From Actinomadura sp. 7K507 (GTDB lineage Bacteria; Actinomycetota; Actinomycetes; Streptosporangiales; Streptosporangiaceae): 38,908 nt of DNA. Under the pieces are notes generated by a model that was not told the DNA's origin, ran no database searches, and saw only the letters and a list, made by a program, of their open reading frames with translations. This document shows positions 17,971-25,487 of this stretch, in pieces; the stretch's first letter is position 1, and each line of letters opens with the position of its first letter. The position numbers and the translations under genes were made by a program. The stretch covers positions 1 to 38,908 of the forward strand of contig NZ_SMKK01000072.1 in assembly GCF_004348425.1 (NCBI RefSeq), in the 5' to 3' direction.

Positions 17971-19242
17971 GTGAAGGACTTTGAAGCACTCGACTTCTTC
18001 CGGGGCGACGAACTCGTCGACGATCCATATCCCTATTTCGAGGCTCTGCGCCAGAAGTGCCCCGTCCAACGAGAGCCACACCACGACGTGGTGATGATCA
18101 CCGGCTACGACGAGGCGGTCCAGATCTACAACGACGTGGACTCCTTCTCCGCATGCGTCTCGGTGACCGGCCCGTTCCCCGGCCTCCCCGTCCCGCTGGA
18201 AGGCGACGACATCAGTGAGGTGATCGAGGAGCACCGCGACAAGCTGCCGTTCAGCGACCAGCTTCCGACCATGGACCCGCCCCTGCACACCGCGCACCGC
18301 GGGCTGACGATGCGGCTGATAACCCCGCGCCGGTTGAAGCAGAACGAGGAGATGATGTGGCAGTTCGCCGACCGGCTACTGGAGACGTTCCTGGACGGCG
18401 GCGAGGGTGAGATCATCAACGGGTTCGCCAACCCGTTCACCGTCCTGGTCGTCGCCGACCTCCTGGGCATGCCCGAGGAGGACCGGGACGAGTTCGCCGA
18501 GTCGATCCGGCGCGGCACCCAGGCCGGCGGCGGCATCGGCGGCACCGAGAAGGAGCTCGCGCACTCCCCGCTGGAGTTCCTCTACGACCGGTTCACCACC
18601 TACATCCAGGACCGCCGCCGCGAACCCCGAGACGACGTGCTGACCGGCCTGGCGACCGCATCCTTCCCGGACGGCTCGATGCCCGAGGTCGGGGACGTGG
18701 TGCGGGTCGCCGCGAACGTATTCGCTGCCGGTCAGGAGACCACGGTCCGGCTGCTGGGGAGCGCGTTCAAACTGATCGGCGAGGACGCCGGACTGCAGGA
18801 ACGGCTGCGCACGGAACGCGACCGCATCCCGGGCTTCATCGAGGAGACCCTGCGGACCGAGAGCCCGATCAAGGGCGATTTCCGGCTCGCCCGCAAGACC
18901 ACGACGGTCGGCGGAGTGAAGATCAAGGCGGGAACCACGGTGATGCTGCTGAACGGTGCCGCCAACCGCGACCCGCGACATTTCGAGAACCCGGCGGACT
19001 TCGTTACCGCCCGCGAGAACGCGCGGCACCACATCGCGTTCGGGCGCGGCCCGCACACGTGTCCGGGCGCGCCGCTGGCCCGAGCGGAAGCACGGGTCGC
19101 GATCGAGCGCCTGCTGGACCGCACCAAGGACATCCGGATCTCCGAGCAGGCGCACGGCCCGGCAGGCGCCCGCCGCTACCGCTACCTGCCGACCTACATC
19201 CTGCGGGGCCTGACCCACCTGAACCTCGAGTTCACGCTCTGA
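17971..19242 (+). CDS. Cytochrome P450
   Basis: Soluble bacterial class I P450, 423 aa. The heme-thiolate loop is FGRGPHTCPG with Cys364. The I-helix oxygen-activation motif is FAAGQETT, with Glu in place of the more common Asp before Thr-Thr. The ExxR motif is in EETLRTESP. GTG 17971 has AAAGGAGG 9 bases upstream. No ferredoxin or ferredoxin reductase gene is seen, so electrons come from elsewhere. Its stop is 9 bases from the stop of the convergent CMD-like gene. Substrate unknown; by context a terpenoid or steroid intermediate. Confidence 0.94.
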   Translation: MKDFEALDFFRGDELVDDPYPYFEALRQKCPVQREPHHDVVMITGYDEAVQIYNDVDSFSACVSVTGPFPGLPVPLEGDDISEVIEEHRDKLPFSDQLPTMDPPLHTAHRGLTMRLITPRRLKQNEEMMWQFADRLLETFLDGGEGEIINGFANPFTVLVVADLLGMPEEDRDEFAESIRRGTQAGGGIGGTEKELAHSPLEFLYDRFTTYIQDRRREPRDDVLTGLATASFPDGSMPEVGDVVRVAANVFAAGQETTVRLLGSAFKLIGEDAGLQERLRTERDRIPGFIEETLRTESPIKGDFRLARKTTTVGGVKIKAGTTVMLLNGAANRDPRHFENPADFVTARENARHHIAFGRGPHTCPGAPLARAEARVAIERLLDRTKDIRISEQAHGPAGARRYRYLPTYILRGLTHLNLEFTL

Positions 19243-19251
19243 ATCCGGCGT

Positions 19252-19845
19252 TCACGTGGAGGAGCCGCCGCCGTTCTGCTGGAGATCATCGTCCATTTCC
19301 AGATCCAGCGACCGGAGCATGTAGGCGAGAGTCTGGTAGGCGCCGACCGTGAAGATGAGGTCCATCAACCTGCGGGTGTCCAGTTCCTCGGCCAGGACCT
19401 GCCACGTCCGCTCTGCGATCGCGCCGCCACCGACCAGCTCGTCCACGGCGCGTAGCAGGGCCTCCTCCAGCGGATCCCAGGACGGTGCGTCGGGACCGAA
19501 GGCGATACGGGCGATGTCCTTGTCGGTCAGCCCGGCGTCGTGCCCGATGACAAGGTGCTGCGCCCATTCGTACGGGCACTTCAAAAGCGTGGCGGTGCGC
19601 AGGATGATCAGTTCCCGCTGCCGCAGTGACAACGTGGTCGCCATCATCACATGGCCGTTGAAGGTGAAGAACGCATGCGCCAACTGCGGGTGATGCGCGA
19701 ACGAGCCCAGCATGTTGAGCGCCTTGGGGCGGCCGCCCTCCGCACTCGGTGTCGGATGGCGCGGGTCCGGCGGCACCATGGCCGCCAGCGCCGCACGCAT
19801 CTCCTTGGGCCACCGCCCTGGCGGGAGTGGTTCGATACGCACCAT
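19252..19845 (-). CDS. Carboxymuconolactone decarboxylase-like (AhpD fold) protein
   Basis: 197 aa, all-helical. The conserved region reads LRQRELIILRTATLLKCPYEWAQHL (given in two pieces: LRQRELIILRTATLL and KCPYEWAQHLVIG), matching the YEW/H signature of the carboxymuconolactone decarboxylase superfamily. The CXXC pair of true AhpD is missing, with a single Cys. ATG 19845 is preceded by GGGAAAGG. It is divergent from the LLM flavoenzyme gene, with a shared motif between them. It may be a decarboxylase or a peroxidase-like protein, and the sequence cannot decide. Confidence 0.8.
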   Translation of the reverse strand: MVRIEPLPPGRWPKEMRAALAAMVPPDPRHPTPSAEGGRPKALNMLGSFAHHPQLAHAFFTFNGHVMMATTLSLRQRELIILRTATLLKCPYEWAQHLVIGHDAGLTDKDIARIAFGPDAPSWDPLEEALLRAVDELVGGGAIAERTWQVLAEELDTRRLMDLIFTVGAYQTLAYMLRSLDLEMDDDLQQNGGGSST

Positions 19846-20156
19846 CAGATGGCCTTTCCCGCGCCGATCGCCGGCGCTAACGAGATCGTTCACTTCTCCG
19901 CCGTCCGCCGTCTGCACGCCGGGGGCCTGTAGCCGGTCAGTCTCCGAGGTGGTTCACAGAGCGAGAATCTCCTTCTCAGGTATGAGAGTATGCCTATTGA
20001 AGTGGGTCCGCGAAGAATCTTTCAGCATCTTGTCGAACGGCGTTCCCGGAGCCCCGTCTGATGCGCTTCGCCTCGACCAGCCAAGAGACGGGTGCCGAAC
20101 CGCCTGAGCCCGGTGTCCTCGGCCCACCGGAGCCGTACTGAACGGGAGGGAAACGC
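19846..20156. promoter_or_regulatory. Divergent promoter region with dyad and repeated motif
   Basis: Between the CMD-like and LLM genes. It contains TCTCA-GGTA-TGAGA (19974-19987), a perfect 5-bp dyad, merging into GAGAGTATGCCTATT (19984-19998). The latter agrees at 12 of 15 positions with the site at 11523-11537 over the acyl-CoA dehydrogenase promoter. No gene fits here. Confidence 0.5.
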
Positions 20157-21029
20157 ATGCGCATCGCCATTCATTCGAGCCTCACCATGCGGGGCAGGGT
20201 CGAGGGAGTCATGGCCGAAGTGCGCAGGGTCGCCGAGTTCGGCCTTACCGGCTACTGGGCGCCGATGCTCACGGGTCATGACACCCTCACCGCCTTCGCC
20301 ATCGCCGGCCGCGAGGTGCCCGGCGTGGAACTGGGAACGGCCGTCGTCCCGATGCCGCTTCGTCCCCCGTTCGCCCTGGCGCAGCAGGTGGCGACCGTCC
20401 AGGAGATCCTCAACGGACGCCTGGCCCTCGGCATCGGACCATCCCACGAGGCATTGGCCGAAGACACGTTCGAGCTGGACTGGTCGCCGCCCATAGCGGC
20501 GACGCGGCGCTATGTGGAGCAGGTGAAAGCCGCCATGACAGGCCGGGACGGGCGCCGAATCGTCATCGGCGGCGACCCGACGCCGATCCTGCTGGGAGCG
20601 GTCGACCCGGCGATGGCGCGGCTGGCCGCCGAGGTGGCCGACGGCGCGATCACCTGGGCCGCGGGGCTGCGCACCATCACCGAGGTGATCCGCCCGGCGC
20701 TGCGCGACCGTCCGCTGGATGAGCCGTTCCGGATCGTGTCCGCCCTGCCGGTGTGCGTGACCGACGACGCCGCGGGCACACGCGAGCACATCCACCGCGG
20801 TCTCTGTACCGGCGACTGGTCCCCCTCCTACCGGGAGGTGCTGAGCCGCGAGGGGGTGGACAGCGTGGCCCGGCTCGCGGTCGTCGGTTCGCCGGACGAC
20901 GTCGCCTGGGGCCTGGACGCGTTCGCCGACAGCGGTGTCACCGATTTCGCCGCACATGTCCTGGCCAGAACCGATATCGACGCCGAACGCACGTGGGAAT
21001 TCCTGAGCACGCGTGCGGCGGCCAGCTGA
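20157..21029 (+). CDS. LLM-class (F420/FMN) oxidoreductase
   Basis: Luciferase-like (beta/alpha)8 barrel protein of 290 aa. Visible family traits are GLTGYWAPMLTGHDTLTAFA near the N-terminus, VELGTAVVPMPLRPPFALAQ, and NGRLALGIGPSH (about 80-98), which is the typical cofactor-pocket segment of F420-dependent LLM proteins. GGGAGGG precedes ATG 20157. It is divergent from the CMD-like gene. The enzyme likely uses F420 (common in actinomycetes) or FMN. The substrate is unknown. Confidence 0.85.
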   Translation: MRIAIHSSLTMRGRVEGVMAEVRRVAEFGLTGYWAPMLTGHDTLTAFAIAGREVPGVELGTAVVPMPLRPPFALAQQVATVQEILNGRLALGIGPSHEALAEDTFELDWSPPIAATRRYVEQVKAAMTGRDGRRIVIGGDPTPILLGAVDPAMARLAAEVADGAITWAAGLRTITEVIRPALRDRPLDEPFRIVSALPVCVTDDAAGTREHIHRGLCTGDWSPSYREVLSREGVDSVARLAVVGSPDDVAWGLDAFADSGVTDFAAHVLARTDIDAERTWEFLSTRAAAS

Positions 21030-21140
21030 GCCGCGGGCCTGCCTCATAGTGCCCGATACCGCCTCGATCCCTGCCCCGGGACCAGGCTGACCCGGTGACG
21101 GCCTGCCTCGCTCCCCCGTTGAGGATCGGCGTTGACCTGG

Positions 21141-21857
21141 TCATGTGTTCCGCCCGCCGTTCACGCCGACGATCTGCCCGGTGATGTATCCGGCCTCCTC
21201 CGAGGCCAGGAACGAGCAGGTCGCGGCAATGTCCTCAGGGCGGCCGACCCGCCGGACGGGGGTCCTCCCGATGTGCTCTTCGACCGTGCCGCCCAGCAGC
21301 CCGCGCTCCTCGGCCTTGCGCAGCATGGGCGTGTCGACGAAGCCGGGCGGGATCGCGTTCACCGTCACGCCCAGCGGGCCCAGTTCCAGCGCCAGCGCCT
21401 TGGTCAGCCCGTTGACCGCCGACTTGGCCGCCACGTAGTGCGTCATGTACGGCTGCCCGGAGTGCGTGCTGGACGAAGAGATGTTGACGATCCGCCCCCA
21501 CTTCGCGCCGAGCATGTCGGGCAGCACAGCCTGCACGCAGTGGAAGACGCCGTTCAGGTTGACGTCGACCACCCGCTGCCAAGCGTCGAACGACAGGTCG
21601 GCGAACCGCTTGAAACCGTCCAGCCCCGCAGCGTTGACCAGGATGCCGACCGGGCCGAGCCGGTCCCGGACGCCGGCCAGGGCGACGTCGATCTGGGCCC
21701 TGTCGGTCACGTCGGCGGTGAGCGCGAGTTCACCGCCGGACGGGTTCAGGTCCAGGACGGCGACGCGGTGCCCTTCGGCCGCCAGCCGCTCGGCAATGGC
21801 CCGGCCGATACCGGAGCCGCCACCGGTCACGACGGCGGTCCTCGCGCCGCCTGGCAT
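21141..21857 (-). CDS. SDR-family oxidoreductase
   Basis: Classical short-chain dehydrogenase, 238 aa. TGGGSGIG (11-18), NAAG (75-78), catalytic Ser127/128, Tyr141 and Lys145 (YVAAK). Asp36 after beta-2 (VAVLDLN) indicates NAD(H). The C-terminus ITGQIVGVNGGRNT is normal, so the gene is complete. ATG 21857 lies 8 bases after the stop of a 64-aa gene, so the two form an operon. It is convergent with the LLM gene. Likely role: oxidation of an alcohol produced by the oxygenases of this locus. Confidence 0.9.
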   Translation of the reverse strand: MPGGARTAVVTGGGSGIGRAIAERLAAEGHRVAVLDLNPSGGELALTADVTDRAQIDVALAGVRDRLGPVGILVNAAGLDGFKRFADLSFDAWQRVVDVNLNGVFHCVQAVLPDMLGAKWGRIVNISSSSTHSGQPYMTHYVAAKSAVNGLTKALALELGPLGVTVNAIPPGFVDTPMLRKAEERGLLGGTVEEHIGRTPVRRVGRPEDIAATCSFLASEEAGYITGQIVGVNGGRNT

Positions 21858-21865
21858 GCCGGGCC

Positions 21866-22060
21866 TCAAGCGAAGACCTCGCCGGCCTCGCGGCTGAACC
21901 CCGGCTGCGCCGCGTCGTCCAGATCCCGGCGGCGAACGAGCGGCACGCCGCACCCCTGATGCGCACCAGGGCAGCGGGCGATCAACGTGTCGCGGAGCAG
22001 GTCCCGCAGACCGGCGCCTCCCATCCCCAAGCCCGGAAATGAAGCCCGCACCTCAGTCAT
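21866..22060 (-). CDS. Small hypothetical protein, operon leader of SDR gene
   Basis: 64-aa protein starting MTEVRASFPGLGMGG. It contains a two-Cys segment (RCPGAHQGCGVPLVRRRDL) and a polar C-terminus. ATG 22060 has GAGGAG 7 bases upstream and is the best-supported start in the region. I do not recognise a family. The two Cys and a His lie within eight residues, which could bind a metal or a flavin thiol. It precedes the SDR gene by 8 bases. Confidence 0.55.
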   Translation of the reverse strand: MTEVRASFPGLGMGGAGLRDLLRDTLIARCPGAHQGCGVPLVRRRDLDDAAQPGFSREAGEVFA

Positions 22061-22265
22061 GAGAATTCTCCTCTCGCTACTGAAAATGCTACTCTCAATC
22101 CTCGTTGCCCGAAAGTCCGCCTGCCTCCGGCCGGGGCCGCTTGAGCAGACGGCCGGCCAAGCCGAGCACGGCCACCCGCGCGGCGACGGTGTTGACGGAG
22201 ACCTTTCCCACAGTGGCAAGCGTTCAGGTCCGGTCGGCCGGCGCGGTAGGCCAGCGACCCATCGG
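22061..22265. promoter_or_regulatory. Promoter region with GAGAATTCTC palindrome and third motif copy
   Basis: Upstream of the 64-aa/SDR operon. It holds the 10-bp palindrome GAGAATTCTC (22061-22070), which overlaps the start region. On the minus strand it holds GAGAGTAGCATTTTC (22096-22082), a one-gap relative of the motif at 19984 and 11523. No gene is seen in the rest. Confidence 0.45.
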
Positions 22266-22613
22266 TCAGGCCTTCAGCAGTGTGGCCAGGTCATCTGGGA
22301 CTGGCATCGGCTGGGTGAGGCCGACCGTGGCGCGGCCGGTGTTGCCTTCGGGGTAGCGGCCCAGGGCGGAGCCGGGGGCGGCCACGATGATCCGGACGAC
22401 TTGGCCGACGGCTTCGCGGCGGTCCCGCTGGACGATGGCCAGGGTGAGCATGGCGATGTGGTTGCGGGTGTGCGGCCAGGGCCAGGGCTGGGACAGGATG
22501 TGGGCCCGTTCCAGGTGCCGCCACCGGGCGCCGGGGGCGGCGGCGCGGCGGGCGGCGTGCATCTCGCTGAGGTAGACGGTCCGCACTCGCGCGGGCATCT
22601 TGCGGCCGATCAT
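22266..22613 (-). CDS. DUF3703 family protein
   Basis: 115 aa. The DUF3703 pattern is clear: ARRAAAPGARWRHLERAHILSQ (two family blocks, ARRAAAPGARW and HLERAHILSQ), HIAMLTLAIVQRDRREAVGQ and ALGRYPEGNTG. ATG 22613 has AGGAGA 7 bases upstream. It is the last gene of the CmtR-like/CDF operon. DUF3703 genes are often linked to metal-resistance genes, but no reaction is known. Confidence 0.85.
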   Translation of the reverse strand: MIGRKMPARVRTVYLSEMHAARRAAAPGARWRHLERAHILSQPWPWPHTRNHIAMLTLAIVQRDRREAVGQVVRIIVAAPGSALGRYPEGNTGRATVGLTQPMPVPDDLATLLKA

Positions 22614-22647
22614 GGGTTCTCCTATCAGGTTCGGCCGGTGAGCGGTC

Positions 22648-23432
22648 TTATCGTGCGGCGGACAGCAGGGCGCGGGTCTGCGCGGCCGCTGTGCGGCCGG
22701 ATTCCAGGGCGCCTTCCATGGAGTTGGGCCAGCTGGAGCGTTCGGCGGCGGCGAAGACCAGCGGTCCATGCGGGTCGCGCAGGGCGGCGCCGTAGCGGGT
22801 GAGTTGGCCGGATGGCCAGCACGGCGGCCTTGGCCCGCAACGTTCCGGCGGTGGTGGTGAACTGCACGGGCCTGTCGTCAGTGCCGGTCGCGGTGTCGTG
22901 GTTGGGGGTTTCGATGGCGGTGAGGGCGGTCCGGTAGCTGATCGGTGCGGCGATGGCATCTGCGTAGCGGGCGGGCAAGGTGTCGGCTCCAGTGGTGATC
23001 TGGGAACCGGTGCCGCTGGTCAGCGCCGCGGTGAGCCCGCCGGCGCGGCCGATCCACCAGGCGGTCCGCAATGCCGACAGGTCCGCGGCGTCGGTGGTGG
23101 CGAAACTGGTGATCAGCGTGTCGAGCAGCTCCCGGGGGGCGGTCGGCTGAGCCGCGGGCGTCCGGGCCCGCCACAGAATGGGCCCGGTGCGCTGGGTGGG
23201 GCGCGCGCGAGTCGAGCCGGGTGATCAGGGCACGCAACCGCCGGTGGGGACGGCCGACGAACTCTCCGCCGACCTGCAGGCCGCCGGTGGCGCGGACCCG
23301 GCCGCCGGGGCGGTCCCGGGCTTCGATCACCATCGTGGACACCCCGGCGCGGGTGAGTTCGTCGGCGGCCGCCAGCCCGGCCAGACCCGCGCCCACCACC
23401 ACGACCTCGGCATCGGCATCGACCGCGTCCAT
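22648..23432 (-). pseudogene. Flavin amine oxidase remnant, frameshifted and internally deleted
   Basis: The N-terminus MDAVDADAEVVVVGAGLAGL and the C-terminal block SSWPNSMEGALESGRTAAAQ are recognisable flavin amine oxidase ends, but they lie in different frames. The frame changes near 23200 in a GCGCGCGC run, and again near 22815 after TLRAKAAVLAI. Total coding length is about 260 codons against roughly 450 expected, so central substrate-domain sequence is missing. ATG 23432 overlaps the CDF stop (TGATG). The first shift alone could be a sequencing error. The second lies at a deletion and is convincing. Confidence 0.75.
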
Positions 23433-24241
23433 CACTGCGGGGAACCTGCGGCCCGTCCGGCCCCTGGGCGTGGGCCGGACGGTTCGGCCACCGCGTGCGC
23501 CGGTGTGCCGGTTGCGCAGCACGAGCAGCCGGGTCCGCACGTCCCGCAGGGCGCGATCGGTGTCTCCGCCTGCGAATTGCTCACCGCAAGGGGAGGCGCC
23601 GGGCAGCAGGCGTCGCCGCGCCAGGCGTCGCGTCCTTCCTTGACCGCGGCGGCGGCGATGACCAAGGCGGCGAGCGGGTCGGCCCAGGCCCATCCGAACA
23701 GGCTGTTGACCGCGAGCCCGGCCAGCAGCACGGCCGACAGGTAGGTGCACAGCAGGGTCTGCTCGGAGTCGGCGACCGCGCTGGCAGAGCCGAGTTCACG
23801 GCCGGTGCGGCGCTGGGCATACGACAGGCCCGGCATGATCGCCAGGCTCAGCGCGGCCAGCACCAGCCCGGGGGTGGAGTGCTCGGCGTGCCCCCCGCCC
23901 AGCAGGGCTCGGATGGAGTCGGCGGTGACGTAGGCGGCGAGCGCGAAGAACGATACCGCGATGATCCGCAGCGCCCGCTGCTCCCGCCGTTCGATCACCT
24001 CGGGGTCGCGGGCGGAGAACTGCCAGGCGACCGCAGCCGCTGAGGCGACCTCGACGACCGAGTCCAGCCCGAACGCCACCAGAGCGCCCGATGACGCCAG
24101 CGCCCCGGCACCGATCGCCACGACGGCCTCCACCACGTTGTAGGTGATGGTCGCGGCCACCAGCCACCGCACCCGCCGGGCCAGCACCGCCCGGCGGCCG
24201 ACCGACGGACCGGGCGAGTGGGCTGGCGTCGATACCGTCAC
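23432..24241 (-). CDS. Cation diffusion facilitator metal exporter with Cys-rich tail
   Basis: CDF transporter of 269 aa, expected to pump Zn/Cd/Co-type cations out by proton antiport. Conserved acids appear in TM2 (FGLDSVVEV) and in TM5 (WADPLAALVI). About six hydrophobic segments. After the membrane part, residues 232-242 hold CGTCGPGCSCC, a Cys cluster probably involved in metal binding. The usual long cytoplasmic beta-domain is absent. GTG 24241 overlaps the regulator stop (GTGA). The upstream regulator is CmtR-like, suggesting Cd/Pb. Confidence 0.85.
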   Translation of the reverse strand: MTVSTPAHSPGPSVGRRAVLARRVRWLVAATITYNVVEAVVAIGAGALASSGALVAFGLDSVVEVASAAAVAWQFSARDPEVIERREQRALRIIAVSFFALAAYVTADSIRALLGGGHAEHSTPGLVLAALSLAIMPGLSYAQRRTGRELGSASAVADSEQTLLCTYLSAVLLAGLAVNSLFGWAWADPLAALVIAAAAVKEGRDAWRGDACCPAPPLAVSNSQAETPIAPCGTCGPGCSCCATGTPAHAVAEPSGPRPGAGRAAGSPQ

Positions 24242-24636
24242 GCCCGCGCCGCCGTCCCGGGTCCGGGCAGCTCGGGCCGGACGGCGGCGTCGACACCGTA
24301 GGTCGGGCACAGGGCGACGGCGCGGTCGGTGGCGGTCAGCAGGTGCTCGGCCGACCGCAGCAGATCCAGCAGCTCCGGTGCGGCGATGAAGTAGAACGAC
24401 TGGCGGCCCTCGGCGCGGTAGTCCACCAGCCTGCACCCGCGCAGGCAGCCCAGGTGCTTGGACACCGTGGACTGTGCCAGCCCGAGCTCACGGGTCAGGT
24501 CCACCACACGCGCCTCGCCGCAGGCCAGCCGCTGCACGAGAGACAACCGGACCGGATCGGCCAGCGAGTGAAACAGCGCGGCCGCAGGCGCCAACCCGTC
24601 CAGAGATGTCATTCCACAATCAGAATCAATCGCCAT
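24238..24636 (-). CDS. ArsR/SmtB repressor of CmtR type (Cd/Pb sensor)
   Basis: 132 aa winged-helix regulator. The alpha4C motif CLRGC gives Cys64 and Cys68, and Cys110 lies in the C-terminal region. This matches the CmtR ligand set (Cys57, Cys61, Cys102), whose spacing is 4 and 41 residues; here it is 4 and 42. That identifies a CmtR-type Cd(II)/Pb(II) sensor rather than an arsenite sensor. ATG 24636 lies 6 bases downstream of the predicted -10, so the mRNA is leaderless. The alternative ATG 24612 has no better ribosome site. It controls the CDF exporter operon. Confidence 0.88.
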   Translation of the reverse strand: MAIDSDCGMTSLDGLAPAAALFHSLADPVRLSLVQRLACGEARVVDLTRELGLAQSTVSKHLGCLRGCRLVDYRAEGRQSFYFIAAPELLDLLRSAEHLLTATDRAVALCPTYGVDAAVRPELPGPGTAARA

Positions 24637-24670
24637 ATCGTGATGATATGCCCTGGAGGTGTTCAGTCAA
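24634..24670 (-). promoter_or_regulatory. CmtR-like promoter and operator, leaderless
   Basis: Minus-strand TTGACT (24670-24665), 16-base spacer, TATCAT (24648-24643), then ATG at 24636 six bases further on. The perfect inverted repeat CATATC-GTGAT-GATATG (24634-24650) covers the -10 and the start codon, the expected place for repression. Confidence 0.65.
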
Positions 24671-24780
24671 CCCCTGCGGCACGTCCAGCCGCGCAGCCAT
24701 GCACGCCGCCGGCGCCGGACGGTGCGCCGCCAACCCTGGTAACTCCTGCTACCGGCGCCGGAGCCGCGCCTATCCGTGGC

Positions 24781-25191
24781 CTAACCGCGCTCGGCGGCGA
24801 GTTCGGCCGCGAGCTGCTCGATGCGGGTGCGGATCCGGTCTCGGATGGGGCGGACGGCGTCGACGCCTTGTCCGGCGGGGTCGTCGAGTTGCCAGTCGAG
24901 GTAGCGCTTGCCGGGGAAGACGGGGCAGGTGTCGCCGCAGCCCATGGTGATGACGACGTCGGAGGCCTGGACGGCGTCGGCGGTGAGGATCTTGGGTGTT
25001 TCGGCGGCGATGTCGATGCCCTCTTCGGCCATCGCCTGGACGACGGCGGGGTTGATCTGGTCGGCGGGGGCCGATCCGGCGGAGCGGACCTCGACCGTGT
25101 CGCCGGCGAGGTGGGTGAGGTAGGCGGCGGCCATCTGGGACCGCCCCGCGTTGTGGACGCAGACGAACAGGACGCTAGGCTTGTCGGGCAT
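24781..25191 (-). CDS. arsC: Arsenate reductase ArsC, low-MW phosphatase fold
   Basis: 136 aa. The P-loop CVHNAGRS gives nucleophile Cys11 and Arg17. Cys84 and Cys88 in MGCGDTCPVFPG supply the resolving/relay thiols, and DWQLDDP is the general-acid Asp region. It reduces arsenate to arsenite with thioredoxin or mycothiol as electron source; both occur in actinomycetes and the sequence does not decide. ATG 25191 overlaps the previous stop (TGATG). It is the last gene of the arsR-acr3 operon. Confidence 0.93.
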   Translation of the reverse strand: MPDKPSVLFVCVHNAGRSQMAAAYLTHLAGDTVEVRSAGSAPADQINPAVVQAMAEEGIDIAAETPKILTADAVQASDVVITMGCGDTCPVFPGKRYLDWQLDDPAGQGVDAVRPIRDRIRTRIEQLAAELAAERG

Positions 25192-25487
25192 CAGATTCCT
25201 CGCTGGTCGAGCGTGGTGAGCAGGTCGGCGGCGCCGACGAGTTCGTCGGTCGGCGGTTTCGGGAACTCTGCGGACAGGTCCACCCCGACTTCGGCCATCA
25301 CCTCCACGATGGGCAGTTCGAGTTCGGCGGCCGGTGCGGTGCCGGGCGACCGGGCGTGCACTCGCCCGTCGCCGCCGCGCGCGAGGGCCAGGGCGGCGGC
25401 CATCTGGGAGCGTCCGGCGATGCGCTCGAACACCGCCTGGCCGGACGCCGCCTGGCCGGACGCCGCCTGGTCGGACGCCGCGCTCAT
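25191..25487 (-). CDS. Degenerate ArsC-like protein lacking the P-loop cysteine
   Basis: 98 aa. Residues 25-80 (GRSQMAAALALARGG..., then VEVMAEVGVDLSAEFPKPPTDELVGAADLLTTL, given in part) align with ArsC/low-MW phosphatase. The N-terminus that would carry VCVHNA is replaced by a repetitive AASGQAASGQA segment. The cysteine nucleophile and the CGDTC loop are missing, so it cannot reduce arsenate. Both ends are coupled (ATGA to acr3, TGATG to arsC), so it is still translated. It may be a decaying duplicate or a subunit-like relic. The tandem DNA repeat at 25435-25479 lies in its 5' end. Confidence 0.7.
   Translation of the reverse strand: MSAASDQAASGQAASGQAVFERIAGRSQMAAALALARGGDGRVHARSPGTAPAAELELPIVEVMAEVGVDLSAEFPKPPTDELVGAADLLTTLDQRGI
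25435..25479. repeat. Three 15-bp tandem repeats
   Basis: The unit GCCTGGCCGGACGCC occurs at 25435-25449 and 25450-25464, and with one change (C to T) at 25465-25479. It lies in frame in the degenerate ArsC gene and encodes the AASGQ repeat. It probably grew by slipped replication. Confidence 0.9.

Noticed and set aside
24709..24761. Two CCGGCGCCGG palindromes between the CmtR and ArsC genes
   Set aside because: Short all-GC palindromes are expected by chance here, and no T-tract or flanking stem makes a terminator convincing.
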